This document shows, piece by piece, positions 39,584 to 49,063 of a DNA stretch of 64,000 bases. Location of the stretch: contig NZ_JAGHQW010000011.1 in NCBI RefSeq assembly GCF_017744115.1, positions 1-64,000 of the forward strand. The letters run 5' to 3'. The stretch is from Salinisphaera sp. G21_0. GTDB taxonomy: Bacteria > Pseudomonadota > Gammaproteobacteria > Pseudomonadales > Endozoicomonadaceae. The stretch's first letter is position 1, and each line of letters opens with the position of its first letter. Made by a program: the position numbers and the translations under genes. The notes under the pieces were generated by a model. That model did no database searches. It was not told the origin of the DNA and saw only the letters and a program-made list of their open reading frames with translations.

Positions 39584-39974
39584 ATACCTTATTATCCTCA
39601 GATTATTTGTTACTTCCGATCCATAATTCTTATTAGCAATAATTTTGGCAGCGGACAGACATAATTATGACTTAATTATTTTCAAAAAGTTCCTTATGAA
39701 TTACCACAATAAAAGATAATTTCCTGTGGCGAATATCGGAAGCCACTTGCTGGAATTTCCTTATTCATGTACTCAATTGGCAGGCTCATCAAATCAGGAA
39801 AGCTGGTGTCAGGTCTTCCATTATGCAAACGCCTCTTCTTATCTCTATAAACGACAATTGTTATACATAATGAAAGACGTGCCCCCAGCTTTTGATGTGA
39901 GCAGCTTTTGATGAGGAACTATTCCTTGCATACCTTGTCCGAGAAATCACATATTTAATTTAAAGCGGTAAATT
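39584..39974. other. Divergent intergenic region between two PPxY genes
   Basis: About 390 AT-rich bases that must carry the promoters of both flanking genes. A short plus-strand open frame (39726-39911) has no ribosome binding site and no recognisable similarity. Confidence 0.4.
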
Positions 39975-40607
39975 ATGAATGTATCCAATTCAGGTAGCGC
40001 TTCAAGCTTACCGCCTGCCTATGAAGCTGTTATGGCAGAGACATTAGGTCCAGAGGTTGCCCGATTTATTGAATCAAAAGGTGGATATGCCACGGAATTA
40101 CAGAGCAAAAATTTGCTCGATTATTTGATCAAGGCACATAATGCCCGGCACAGTCAAAACTACTGCTTATCTCGCGGATCAGTGACTCAAGAGACTTCTT
40201 CCGGCGGTGTATCAGTTGCAGAGAAGACGCGACAGAAAATACAACAGAAATATCCAGATATGGACAGCAAAATTGCTGAAATTTCAAGTTGTATATCCCA
40301 TGGCAAGGAGGTGTTGAAAGAGGTTACACGAAGAAACTTGATCTTTTTGCAGAATCTTGTTGAAACATATGTTCAGCAGGAGTTAATTAACGTAAACAAC
40401 AAATGTGACCGTTTTAAGGATCTTGATCCGTACGCTTCTAACGCATGTCTGAATGTTGATGATTATCGAGCAGCGGATAACCCAAAGAATGCAAAAAAAC
40501 TATTAATGGAGGGTTTAGATATTCCTTCTTTTCGTTGCGGGGATGATCAGGCTAAAGCGAAAATAGAAGCCTTATTCAAAGCAGCTCTTGGTGTCGACCT
40601 ATCGTAA
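39975..40607 (+). CDS. Hypothetical protein with N-terminal PPxY motif
   Basis: A 210-residue soluble protein, no named family recognised. The N-terminus MNVSNSGSASSLPPAYEAVM contains a PPxY motif (PPAY) immediately after a Ser-rich leader. The remainder is helical, with several Cys and charged stretches. The leader resembles that of the large OTU-like protein (MQVSNGSNNAASSA). AT content is higher than in the neighbouring housekeeping genes. It sits between the intact PPxY membrane protein and its degenerate copy. A secreted protein that engages host WW-domain proteins is a reasonable guess. Confidence 0.62.
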   Translation: MNVSNSGSASSLPPAYEAVMAETLGPEVARFIESKGGYATELQSKNLLDYLIKAHNARHSQNYCLSRGSVTQETSSGGVSVAEKTRQKIQQKYPDMDSKIAEISSCISHGKEVLKEVTRRNLIFLQNLVETYVQQELINVNNKCDRFKDLDPYASNACLNVDDYRAADNPKNAKKLLMEGLDIPSFRCGDDQAKAKIEALFKAALGVDLS

Positions 40608-40849
40608 TTGGCCGCTTTTATCCTTCTTATCATTCACGAAGCTTGTTTTAAATGGCTGTGACCTGACTTAATCGTCGGGTCAACAATTTCAGTTATTCGA
40701 GTGCTAAAGCCGTTTTAATATTTATTTTTGTTATTAACTAATCACTCAGTAAAGAGATGTTTGATTACAAAACATCAATTACGTCTTGTATTGATATTAA
40801 CCTTCATATGGCAGAAGTAATCATAGAGCCTATTTCTGTTGCAACCCCT

Positions 40850-41256
40850 CACTTTTCATCAGCCAACCTGCGCCCCCCCCATTATTAATTACCAAAAGCC
40901 GAAGCCCGGTAAATCCAGAGAGGTTGAGCCGCCAGAAGTCAGCCTATAGGCACCGGACGCTACTTCCGAGGTTGATCTACCACTGACGATTTGGAGATAG
41001 CATGAGTAGTAGGGGGAATGGAGCTAAAATTGCCGATGCTTGGAAATGGAGAAGAAGAATACGGTCCTGGCTGGGACTGAACTGGTGCTGTGCGGATGGA
41101 ACCAGTTTCCGAGTAAGGCGGAGGTGGTTCTGACAGGAACCGAACAGACGCTGTAGGGTCGCAACCAGTTCCCGGGTAAGGCGGAGGTTCAGCCGATAGT
41201 GGCTCCTGTTTATGTTGCTGCCTAACTGCAGAGGGGGCCGGTTCGTGGATGAGCTA
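40850..41256 (-). pseudogene. Degenerate copy of the PPxY protein's C-terminal half
   Basis: The DNA from CACTTTTCATCAGCCAACC onward repeats the 3' flank and 3' half of the gene at 38951-39583 (start of that copy at 38911). On the minus strand it reads AVRQQHKQEPLSAEPPPYPG, then a second PPPPY unit not present in the intact gene, then TAPVQSQPGPYSSS. A TAG at 41254-41256 and frame disruptions near the end show decay. Upstream of the stop the frame carries an unrelated 115-residue sequence, so the copy is either fused to other DNA or its N-terminal half has been lost. Confidence 0.75.
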
Positions 41257-41618
41257 ATCGATATTCCGAAACAGGATAATTCCGGTTCTGAGCTGGCACC
41301 CGGCATTATGCTGGATTTCAGCGTTTTTACCATGGGCGGCACTATGTTTGCCAATGCCATGGGATTTCTGATAACCCGGTCTGACAGCTACTGCCACTGT
41401 GTTCAGTCTCATGCACTCTGTCGGCAGGTTATTGTTGTAGTAAGTATTTGCGTTGCTGGGACTATTATGGCAGGTACAAAGTTTGCTATGATAGTGCGTT
41501 ATTTCGCGGGCGGCTGTTTTACCCGTTGTGCGGTAGCCTGTGGTCATCCTCCGGCTATTGTCATGGCCGGGATTGTTGCCGAACTCTCTCATCCTTTGCA
41601 TGAAGGCGGGGGTACTTC
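41257..41618. other. Region upstream of sspA without a supported gene
   Basis: About 360 bases. Open frames exist on both strands (plus strand hydrophobic, minus strand its antisense), but neither has a good start or a recognisable family. The region should contain the sspA promoter, with GGCGGGGGT near 41605-41612 close to the start codon. Confidence 0.35.
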
Positions 41619-42248
41619 ATGGCTGTAGTTGCCAAAAAGTCATCCATGATTTTTTTCTCGGATCCAGCTGACCATTACTGTCACCGGGTTCGTATTGTAC
41701 TGGCAGAAAAGGGCGTTGCGGTTGACGTTCAGAATGTAAATCCGGAAAACCTTCCTCGGGAGCTTTCCGATCTGAACCCCTACAACAACGTTCCTACGCT
41801 GGTTGACCGGGAACTGGTTCTTTATGAACCCAACGTCATGATGGAATATCTGGACGAACGTTTCCCACATCCACCGCTGCTGCCGGTTTATCCAGTCAGC
41901 CGCGCCCAGAGCCGACTGATCATGCACCGCATTCAGAAAGACTGGTGTGCCCTGGTGGATACTATTCTGGATCCCAAAACCAAGGAGACACCAGCGGCCC
42001 GTGCTCGTAAGGAGTTGCGGGAGAGTCTGTTGGCGGTTGAGCCTGTGTTTGCTGAAATGCCGTTCTTCATGAGCGAAGAGTTTACGCTGGTGGATTGCTG
42101 TGTAGCACCGATTCTCTGGCGTCTGCCATTGCTGGGTGTTGAGCTGCCGAAACAGGGTAAGTCTATTCTGGACTATGCTGAGCGTTTATTTGAGCGTGAG
42201 TCGTTCCAGGAAAGCCTTTCTGAAATCGAAAAGGAAATGCGTGAGTAA
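41619..42248 (+). CDS. sspA: Stringent starvation protein A
   Basis: A 209-residue glutathione-transferase-fold protein that binds RNA polymerase and alters transcription under starvation and acid stress. Family signatures are [20 protein letters not shown] at the N-terminus, [18 protein letters not shown], and the [10 protein letters not shown] region contacting the polymerase. It forms the usual pair with sspB, which begins 38 bases downstream. The gene is intact and of normal length. Confidence 0.96.
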   Translation: MAVVAKKSSMIFFSDPADHYCHRVRIVLAEKGVAVDVQNVNPENLPRELSDLNPYNNVPTLVDRELVLYEPNVMMEYLDERFPHPPLLPVYPVSRAQSRLIMHRIQKDWCALVDTILDPKTKETPAARARKELRESLLAVEPVFAEMPFFMSEEFTLVDCCVAPILWRLPLLGVELPKQGKSILDYAERLFERESFQESLSEIEKEMRE

Positions 42249-42286
42249 CCTGGCTGGCGGCGTGAAGTGTTTGTCCGGAGGCTGTT

Positions 42287-42709
42287 ATGACAATGACCAG
42301 TAGCCGTTCGTATATTGCCAGAGCATTGTATGAATGGATTCTTGATAATGATTGCACACCCTATATTCTGGTGGACGCCTATCGCCGTGGCGTTGAGGTT
42401 CCCCAGGAGTTCGTCAAGGATGGCCAGATCGTTCTGAACATCTCGCCAACCGCGGTACGGGCTCTGAATATTGGTAATGATTACATCATGTTTGACGGCC
42501 GTTTCGGTGGTCGCGCCCTGACGATTACCGTACCTGTTCCGGCATTGATGGCTATTTATGCCCAGGAGAATGGTCAGGGAATGGTCTTTGAGGCGGAACC
42601 CCTTGATGAGCAGGAAGAGGCGGAAGAGATTCAGGCAGAAGTGCCGGATGATGAGCCTCCTCAACCACCGAAAAAGCCGGGGCGTCCTCACTTAAAAGTG
42701 GTTAAGTAG
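42287..42709 (+). CDS. sspB: ClpXP adaptor SspB
   Basis: A 140-residue adaptor that delivers ssrA-tagged peptides to ClpXP. The folded domain (about 1-110) has SRSYIARALYEWILDNDCTP and VPQEFVKDGQIVLNISPTAV. A flexible acidic linker follows (EEAEEIQAEVPDDEPPQPP), then the conserved ClpX-binding tail RPHLKVVK. This layout matches E. coli SspB, with a slightly shorter linker. It is co-transcribed with sspA and followed by a terminator. Confidence 0.96.
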   Translation: MTMTSSRSYIARALYEWILDNDCTPYILVDAYRRGVEVPQEFVKDGQIVLNISPTAVRALNIGNDYIMFDGRFGGRALTITVPVPALMAIYAQENGQGMVFEAEPLDEQEEAEEIQAEVPDDEPPQPPKKPGRPHLKVVK

Positions 42710-42723
42710 CCCGTTTCTGATCC

Positions 42724-42747
42724 AAAGAGTCGCTATGCGGCTCTTTG
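42724..42747. terminator. Terminator hairpin between sspB and the OTU gene
   Basis: AAAGAGTCGC and GCGGCTCTTT flank a TAT loop, with one G-T type imperfection. It lies 14 bases after the sspB stop and just beyond the stop of the convergent OTU-like gene, so it could serve both directions. Confidence 0.7.
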
Positions 42748-45700
42748 TCATGATGCTCCGATTAGCCTCTGTACAAAATTTCTCTGTTGCGGCCTAAGCA
42801 GGCGACCTTTGAAATTTTCCATTGCCTGGGCAAGCGTTTCCATTTTGTTGCGGATTTCAGTGATGGAATTTTCGGACAGGGTTTCTTCCGGGGCTGCTTT
42901 AAGCGGGGCTGCATTAAGATTGCTTTTCGCACCAGATGGCCTGTGTTTCGAGGCGTCATAGCCGGTGGCTGGTAAACCGGGCTGGCCTGAAATTGATTTC
43001 CTGGCCATTACTTCCTTTATCAGCGCCAGCAGTTTCCTTCGGCAGTTAAGGAGCTCTATCAGATTTTCACTGGCTGTTTTTATATTGGATACAAAGCGGG
43101 TAATACGATCCTGTGCTTCGATAATCAGTTCAAGGTCAAATTTGATCAGTGATAAATCCTGTGTTTCCTGATCACTGTCTAAGGTGAATAGTTGCAGTAC
43201 ATTGATGATCTCTTTTTGCAGCGTAAACGCATCTTGCAGTATTTGTTGATGTGTTGAGAATAAGGTTGCCAGTTCAAAGACTTTATCACTAAGATTCCGT
43301 ATCGGCTGTTTTTGTACAGTAATTTTTGTATTTTTATCGATTTTTGACAGCTCTTTTTGTCTGGCCAGATCGGTTTCCATTTTTTTCAGATAGTCAGTGG
43401 AGCACACTAAAATACCCCGGCTTCTCTGCATACCCTGAAGTACGACATCAAAAAATTGTTTAATCAGTATCTCGGATCGTAACGACTTTATCTGAACAAT
43501 GAACAGTGAGTCGTCCGGCGGGTCATGCAGCATCTCCAATACAAGGGTATTGGCCTGTGATAGCTGGCCACTCCCAAAATGTTGCCATGCCATTTTCAGT
43601 GAATCCAGTGAGCCAATTTTGAGGCCCAAAGAAGCGATGTCTGTATGGTCATCAACGTGATCACTACTGGCACTGCAGGGTAGTTGATGATTTTCCCCTG
43701 AGGTGGATTCTTCGCTGTCAGATTCATCGGGTTCCACAGTGTTTTGGATCTTTTGTTCTGAGGCTATTGTTGACAGTTTGCGATTGATAATGGATTCTAA
43801 TTTTTTCTGTTCCCTGGCATTATTTTCCTGCTCTTCCCTGATTAAAATATTCCAATACTTTTCTGCTTTGGCATTTTTAATCTCCAGCTCCTGACTGGTC
43901 ATTTTTTTGAGTCTTTCTAATTGGGGTGACCAGATGGACTGGTAAAAATTGATCTGCTCGGGTGAATTAAATTTTTCCAATATTTTTTCAACATTCTGGT
44001 AGAGAATCAGTTGGTCTTCTTGATCATAACTATCGTCTTGCTTTGCAGTTAAGTACTGAATTTTCAGCAATATTGTATCAATAAGAGGGTTAAACTGTGT
44101 GATGAATTCAAGGTCACTCAAGTCCAGTGTAATGATCAGCTCCAATGTTTCCAGCAGATTACTTTCATCGTGGCAATAGGCTATCCACTGTTTGATCAGA
44201 GCTTGTATGGGGGTGACATTTCTATCGCTTATACAGCTTGCAACAAGGCGCTTACAGGAAACCAATATCAATACCATGTTTTTTAAGAATTGTTCAGATA
44301 TATCGGCGTACTGTAACGGGTTCAGCAATTCGATGAAGTTGGCTACCAGTTTTTCCAACTTATGATGTTCTTTGACGGTAATGTATTCTGTTGACTCTTT
44401 GGTAAGCAGAGTATTGTGAAATTCTACTAATTTCTGCGTCACCTCCTGTTCAAACAGTAGCTCTTCTTTAATATGAGCCAGTGCAGCAAAACCGTACAGC
44501 GTGTTGTAGGTTAACATGGCTTCTTGCATTTTGGTTTTTTCCAGAAAATTGTTTTTTGCCCTGTCTTTGGAGGCTTTTTCGAGTTCCTGGGTAATGATGG
44601 GGATATCCCGGGTGGCCAGTTCAATGCTCTGGTCAAGTAACAGAATGGCCCGGACATAAATATTGGCAGCGTTTCTTGCTTTTTTGGGATTGGCATCCTG
44701 ATATAACTGAATAAAGTCAGCTGACAAAAGGTCAACACGTTGTTTCAGGGTTCGAACAATCTCTACCGCTTTTCTGGTTTGTTTTTTTGCTTCCAGTTTC
44801 TCGCTGATTTTGTACTTTGCCTGCAATACCGGGTCTGCACACTGGGTTTTATTGCCACTGGCAGAGCTGGCCGGTCTGTATTCCTTACTGTTTCTGGCGA
44901 CGAGAGAGGTTGTGTCTGTCTTATCGGGTTTTTGCCTGGCATTGTGGGTCGGGAGTTCCTGAATGGGGCTGCCATGATCAAACAGGAACTTTGTCTGGTG
45001 ATCCATTAACGACTTAAACGTCTCAAAAGACTCAGGCAGTGTCTGCCCCAGCAGTGTGGCTGTTTTGCTGTAGGCGTAGGTAAACCAGCTGTGAGTCCAT
45101 AGTGTTTCGGTAGCTCGTTGAGCCTTGATGGCATAGAGCAATGTTTTCAGGCTGGCAGTCTCAAGGCGGTATCGGATAAGATCAAAATGAGGCATCCAGC
45201 TATGGAGAAAAGGCGCTTCTGTCTGCAGGTTGCACTGCGGATCAATACGGGAAATCAGGCGAATGGTCATATAAATAGCCGATAGGCCCGCCGCCTCTTC
45301 ATAATGACTGATATCAGCCCCGTTATCAGTGGCCATTATGTAGGCAATGGCTGATTTTAAAAAGAACGTCAGGGAGCGTGGAATGTCACCTCGGTGCAGG
45401 AATATATTGCCCTTGTATGCGCAGTTCAGCAGTGCCGAGCGTATTGTGGTGATGTCGGTTTTAGCTGATTCAGGGGAATCACTGATTAACAGTGTCGGGG
45501 TTAATAAGCTGTTGATCTCTTCATTTACCGGGAAATTCAGATCAATCGCTTGCCAGTCAGCGGCAGAAAGATTCTTTTTTACTATAAAGTGCACGGCATT
45601 GTAAATCTGTTGGGGAATAATGGTCTGGTAATCAGGGTAGATCTCGTCGAACTCGACAGGAAGAGTGAAGCGCAGATCATGATATGTCTGTGTGTTGTAT

Positions 45701-48219
45701 GTCGGGTTGAATGGCTGCATGGCAAGATTGAATGCTTCAGGAGATCCGGTCCGGGCCGCCAGAATCGCCAGTACAACGGAGGCTTTTATGTACCCTGCAC
45801 GGTTGACGGTATGCAGGTCCCTGAGTATTTCAGTCATGAATATCGGGTTGTTCGCGTCACAGTGGTGAATGATCTTATGCAGTGCCAGAAACAGTATGGA
45901 TTCTATGTGATTTAACCGCTTTCCTGTTTCCAGTGCTAACAGTGTCGTATCCGAAAAGGCTCTCATGTCAACCGTTATCGGATTCGTCTGGTCGGGTTCC
46001 TGAATAACCTTTAACACCTCATCAAATAAACTGTCGCCCAGGTTGTCCAGTTTTTTCTTACTCAGGCTATTACTGGTTTTCGGGTTGGATATTATGGTTA
46101 ACACGATCTGAATTTTTTTCTTGATGCGTTCCTCTCGGTCTGACTCTGTGGTCTCTGCCGGATTCGCTGGTCCGGCTGTTGCTTCTTTTGATGGCGTTTC
46201 TATTTCTGCAACACTGCTTACTGGTCTTTCCGGGGGTAGGCTTCCGGTTTTCTGTTCGACAACCTCTAGGCTTGGGTGTATGAGGCCCAATGTATCTTCA
46301 GTGATAGCCAGCTGATGAGCTGGTGGTTGACTGGCGTGATGTGGTGGCTGTTTACACTCAGTTTCTTTAACCCGGAAAGGCGTAATAAGATAATGTTCAG
46401 CCAGCATATAGGGTCTGAAAACGTTAATCAGCCCTGGCGATGGTGAGGCTGAATAATAATGGTCTCCTCCGGAGTGAGCAATAAATAATAAACTGGTTAA
46501 TCGTGCATCATTCGCGTCGCTATTAAACAGTGCTGGCTGTTTAGCCCTTAGTGTTTTAATCAGATTTGGCGTTAATTGATTGGCTTCATGAATGCTGTGC
46601 TTATGTTTCTCAATATTTTGTTTTTTGGGATTGACTTTCAGCAAGATAATGGTTGTCCCGGTGACAATAGCCATTATGTGCAATAGAGAACTCCATCCGT
46701 AGTGGGCGGTATCATTGGGATTACCTGCCGGATCGGCAATGAGTCGGCTCTTCAGCAGGTCATGGATGGATTTGCCCGGCTCCGGAAGGATCAGAGTATT
46801 CAGTTCCTCGTACTCAGAGGCGCTCAATCCGGCGTTAAGTGCAGAGGCTATCCAGCAGTGGATTATATGCCTTACCATGTCAGGACGGATAACAACCTGC
46901 TCATGTGCAGTATCGTGGAGCGAGGTGCCCAGCAGAACATTATAGGTTTTCAGGAAGTTGGTTGCTGCTGCTCTGTTTTTATTCAGTCCACTGGCGAGGG
47001 ACGCGTAAAAACAATTGCCATCTTTTGCCGTATTTTCCAGATCAAAATCATTTCTCAGTAAAATCATCAGTTCATTGAATGAGTAGGCCGTTTCATGCCT
47101 GCATTTATCGGACGAAAGAATATTGATCAACGCCCTTTTTTCCTGGGATCTGGAATGTTTTAGCTGATAGGGTGAATCAAAAAAGCTGTGATATAGCTGA
47201 TCAGCAGAGTAGATGTTCCTGATTAAAGTAATTGCTTCAACAAACCCACTATTCAGTGCCTTAAAGGGTTCTGACTTATGTAAATCCGGATTTTTTGGGT
47301 GATAGTAAAGGGTGAAAACGTGCTTCTCTATTTTTGAAAGAGTTATTGCGCTATTGAGTATGACTCTCAGTTTTTGATTGTCTTCTGTCGTTGTGATTAA
47401 GTTGTCATGAAGTTTTTTCAACGAAAGAAGGTCGAGAGCCAGATAACCCATGGTCGACAAAACAGGAATAGTACCTTCGTACTGTGTACTTATATGGGTG
47501 GGGATTCTGATGACATAATCATCCCGGATGAGGTCCAGTTCTTTCATCCATGTGGTTTTAACCGAGCATTCAATTTTGATCCAGGGTTTTCCGGTATGAA
47601 ACAGGGTTAATTGTCCTGATAAAGGTGATAGCTCAGCATTATACGGTTGGTTACCCACAAGACGGAGGTTCGGGCTACAGTCTTTCCAGGGAAAATCTTT
47701 GCTAAAAACAATCTTTTGCAGTTTTCGATTGAGTTGAATAAGCAGATTGTTGGTGGTTTTTTCATCATTCAACAGTATATCAATATCATTCACATTTTCA
47801 TTGATACGAGTGTGTAGCAGGTCAATACCACAGGAACCAAAAATAACCATTTGCCCCGGATGATCATTGTGAAAGTGCATGATTTCCGTCAGCACTTCAT
47901 GGAAGATAGCCCGCTTGGCTGTTGCCAGAGAGGGTTGTGTAATTTTTGCCGCACTGGCTAACGGCAGGTCTTTTTGCGCGATTTCCGGGGGAGGGCTCGA
48001 TGCTGCGCCATGCTCAGAAGTTGCTTTAACTGCTGATGCAGGGTTTATTTCTTCGATTTTATAGCCGGTTAGCGGTTTTTCCAGCGAAGTATTTGATGGC
48101 GGAGTCTGACGATTTAATTGTGTGTCAAAAGTATCGGTGCGAGCAGTGCCGCTGGTGTTGACCCCGGTTAATAACGTTGCTGATGACGCTGCATTATTTG
48201 ACCCATTTGATACCTGCAT
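42748..48219 (-). CDS. Very large NTase-like/OTU protease-like protein
   Basis: An 1823-residue protein. The first 90 residues are Ser/Thr/Asn-rich with no signal peptide. Residues 105-290 resemble a nucleotidyltransferase fold: GS at 128-129 followed by D145-x-D147 (VNDIDILLND). Residues about 392-592 resemble an OTU cysteine protease: nucleophile motif D400-G-N-C403-F and a late histidine H587 in GGDHYYSA. The remaining 1200 residues are almost wholly helical with coiled-coil-like stretches and Lys/Glu/Leu bias. OTU proteases cleave ubiquitin chains, and effectors of intracellular bacteria use them, so a host-directed deubiquitinase is plausible. The domain calls rest on motifs alone. It is convergent with sspB and divergent from the oxidoreductase. 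Confidence 0.78.
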   Translation of the reverse strand: MQVSNGSNNAASSATLLTGVNTSGTARTDTFDTQLNRQTPPSNTSLEKPLTGYKIEEINPASAVKATSEHGAASSPPPEIAQKDLPLASAAKITQPSLATAKRAIFHEVLTEIMHFHNDHPGQMVIFGSCGIDLLHTRINENVNDIDILLNDEKTTNNLLIQLNRKLQKIVFSKDFPWKDCSPNLRLVGNQPYNAELSPLSGQLTLFHTGKPWIKIECSVKTTWMKELDLIRDDYVIRIPTHISTQYEGTIPVLSTMGYLALDLLSLKKLHDNLITTTEDNQKLRVILNSAITLSKIEKHVFTLYYHPKNPDLHKSEPFKALNSGFVEAITLIRNIYSADQLYHSFFDSPYQLKHSRSQEKRALINILSSDKCRHETAYSFNELMILLRNDFDLENTAKDGNCFYASLASGLNKNRAAATNFLKTYNVLLGTSLHDTAHEQVVIRPDMVRHIIHCWIASALNAGLSASEYEELNTLILPEPGKSIHDLLKSRLIADPAGNPNDTAHYGWSSLLHIMAIVTGTTIILLKVNPKKQNIEKHKHSIHEANQLTPNLIKTLRAKQPALFNSDANDARLTSLLFIAHSGGDHYYSASPSPGLINVFRPYMLAEHYLITPFRVKETECKQPPHHASQPPAHQLAITEDTLGLIHPSLEVVEQKTGSLPPERPVSSVAEIETPSKEATAGPANPAETTESDREERIKKKIQIVLTIISNPKTSNSLSKKKLDNLGDSLFDEVLKVIQEPDQTNPITVDMRAFSDTTLLALETGKRLNHIESILFLALHKIIHHCDANNPIFMTEILRDLHTVNRAGYIKASVVLAILAARTGSPEAFNLAMQPFNPTYNTQTYHDLRFTLPVEFDEIYPDYQTIIPQQIYNAVHFIVKKNLSAADWQAIDLNFPVNEEINSLLTPTLLISDSPESAKTDITTIRSALLNCAYKGNIFLHRGDIPRSLTFFLKSAIAYIMATDNGADISHYEEAAGLSAIYMTIRLISRIDPQCNLQTEAPFLHSWMPHFDLIRYRLETASLKTLLYAIKAQRATETLWTHSWFTYAYSKTATLLGQTLPESFETFKSLMDHQTKFLFDHGSPIQELPTHNARQKPDKTDTTSLVARNSKEYRPASSASGNKTQCADPVLQAKYKISEKLEAKKQTRKAVEIVRTLKQRVDLLSADFIQLYQDANPKKARNAANIYVRAILLLDQSIELATRDIPIITQELEKASKDRAKNNFLEKTKMQEAMLTYNTLYGFAALAHIKEELLFEQEVTQKLVEFHNTLLTKESTEYITVKEHHKLEKLVANFIELLNPLQYADISEQFLKNMVLILVSCKRLVASCISDRNVTPIQALIKQWIAYCHDESNLLETLELIITLDLSDLEFITQFNPLIDTILLKIQYLTAKQDDSYDQEDQLILYQNVEKILEKFNSPEQINFYQSIWSPQLERLKKMTSQELEIKNAKAEKYWNILIREEQENNAREQKKLESIINRKLSTIASEQKIQNTVEPDESDSEESTSGENHQLPCSASSDHVDDHTDIASLGLKIGSLDSLKMAWQHFGSGQLSQANTLVLEMLHDPPDDSLFIVQIKSLRSEILIKQFFDVVLQGMQRSRGILVCSTDYLKKMETDLARQKELSKIDKNTKITVQKQPIRNLSDKVFELATLFSTHQQILQDAFTLQKEIINVLQLFTLDSDQETQDLSLIKFDLELIIEAQDRITRFVSNIKTASENLIELLNCRRKLLALIKEVMARKSISGQPGLPATGYDASKHRPSGAKSNLNAAPLKAAPEETLSENSITEIRNKMETLAQAMENFKGRLLRPQQRNFVQRLIGAS

Positions 48220-48386
48220 TGTGAGACCTTGCCAACTTTACTTATTTAAAATACCTGAAGGTCTAATCATAGCATTGCAGGAAGCGGTAGTGACGACCTG
48301 GCAAGATTGGTAAAAAATAAACCCGGATGTTGAAACTCTCTGTTAAAGTTCTCAGTGCAATTGTCCAGAGCAGAACAGGAAGAAAA

Positions 48387-48989
48387 ATGAAGCTTGCAAT
48401 TATCAGTGGCAGTCATCGATTGGAATCCCAGAGTGAGCGGATCAGTCAGTTTTTGGCGAACCGTGTGCTTGAGCTTTCCCTATTTGACTCGGTTGAAATT
48501 CTATCGCTGGCGGGTAATCCGCTTCCCCATTGGGATGAGTCCATCTGGCGTGGTGATGAGCAGTGGCAGGCCAGACTGGCACCCTGGAAACAAAAATTGA
48601 AAGAAGCGGATGCGCTGATTGTCGTGGCACCGGAGTGGAGCGGCATGGTACCGGCGGGGTTGAAGAACTTCTTTCTTCTGTTTGGTACCGCTGAGCTGGG
48701 CCATAAACCCGCATTGATTACGGCGGTTTCTGCCGGGCAGGGTGGGGCCTATCCTGTGGTGGAACTTCGTACCAGTAGTTACAAGAATTGCCGTATCTGT
48801 TATCTGCCTGATCATCTGATTGTCCGTCATGTCGGGCAGGTGTTCACTGGCGAGGATCCTGAAGGGGACAAGCATCTGCAGGACCGGGTGGACTACTGCC
48901 TTAAACTGCTGAAGGCTTATTCAACAGGGTTACAGCACGTCAGAGAGAGTGGGGTCGTTGATCACAAAACGTTCCGCAATGGCATGTAG
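48387..48989 (+). CDS. NADPH-dependent FMN reductase family protein
   Basis: A 200-residue flavodoxin-like oxidoreductase. The phosphate-binding loop for FMN is ISGSHRLESQSERIS, and the second loop APEWSGMVPAGLKNFFL (P-E-W-x-G-x-P in place of the usual PEYNGS) contacts the flavin. I start at the ATG preceded by CAGGAAG (MKLAIISGSH); an upstream in-frame start at 48327 has no such site. It probably reduces quinones, azo dyes or metals with NAD(P)H; the exact substrate is unknown. A hairpin follows the stop. Confidence 0.9.
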   Translation: MKLAIISGSHRLESQSERISQFLANRVLELSLFDSVEILSLAGNPLPHWDESIWRGDEQWQARLAPWKQKLKEADALIVVAPEWSGMVPAGLKNFFLLFGTAELGHKPALITAVSAGQGGAYPVVELRTSSYKNCRICYLPDHLIVRHVGQVFTGEDPEGDKHLQDRVDYCLKLLKAYSTGLQHVRESGVVDHKTFRNGM

Positions 48990-49003
48990 CTGTGATGATA
49001 GCC

Positions 49004-49029
49004 GGGAGGCTGTTTTCCGACAGCCTCCC
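49004..49029 (+). terminator. Perfect 9-bp hairpin after the FMN reductase gene
   Basis: GGGAGGCTG and CAGCCTCCC flank TTTTCCGA, 15 bases after the stop codon. No T-tract follows, so it may be a Rho-assisted stop or an mRNA-stabilising hairpin. It also overlaps the earliest possible start of the next gene, which argues for a later start there. Confidence 0.6.
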
Positions 49030-49063
49030 AGACCAGACAATGTGGGGATCAATGCGGGGATCT

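Noticed and set aside
41212-41628. A hydrophobic plus-strand open frame overlapping the sspA start
   Set aside because: It lies partly antisense to a decayed duplicate, overlaps the sspA start and has no ribosome binding site.
44740-45009. Plus-strand open frames inside the large OTU-like gene
   Set aside because: They are antisense frames in a single long open gene, with no starts or similarity of their own.
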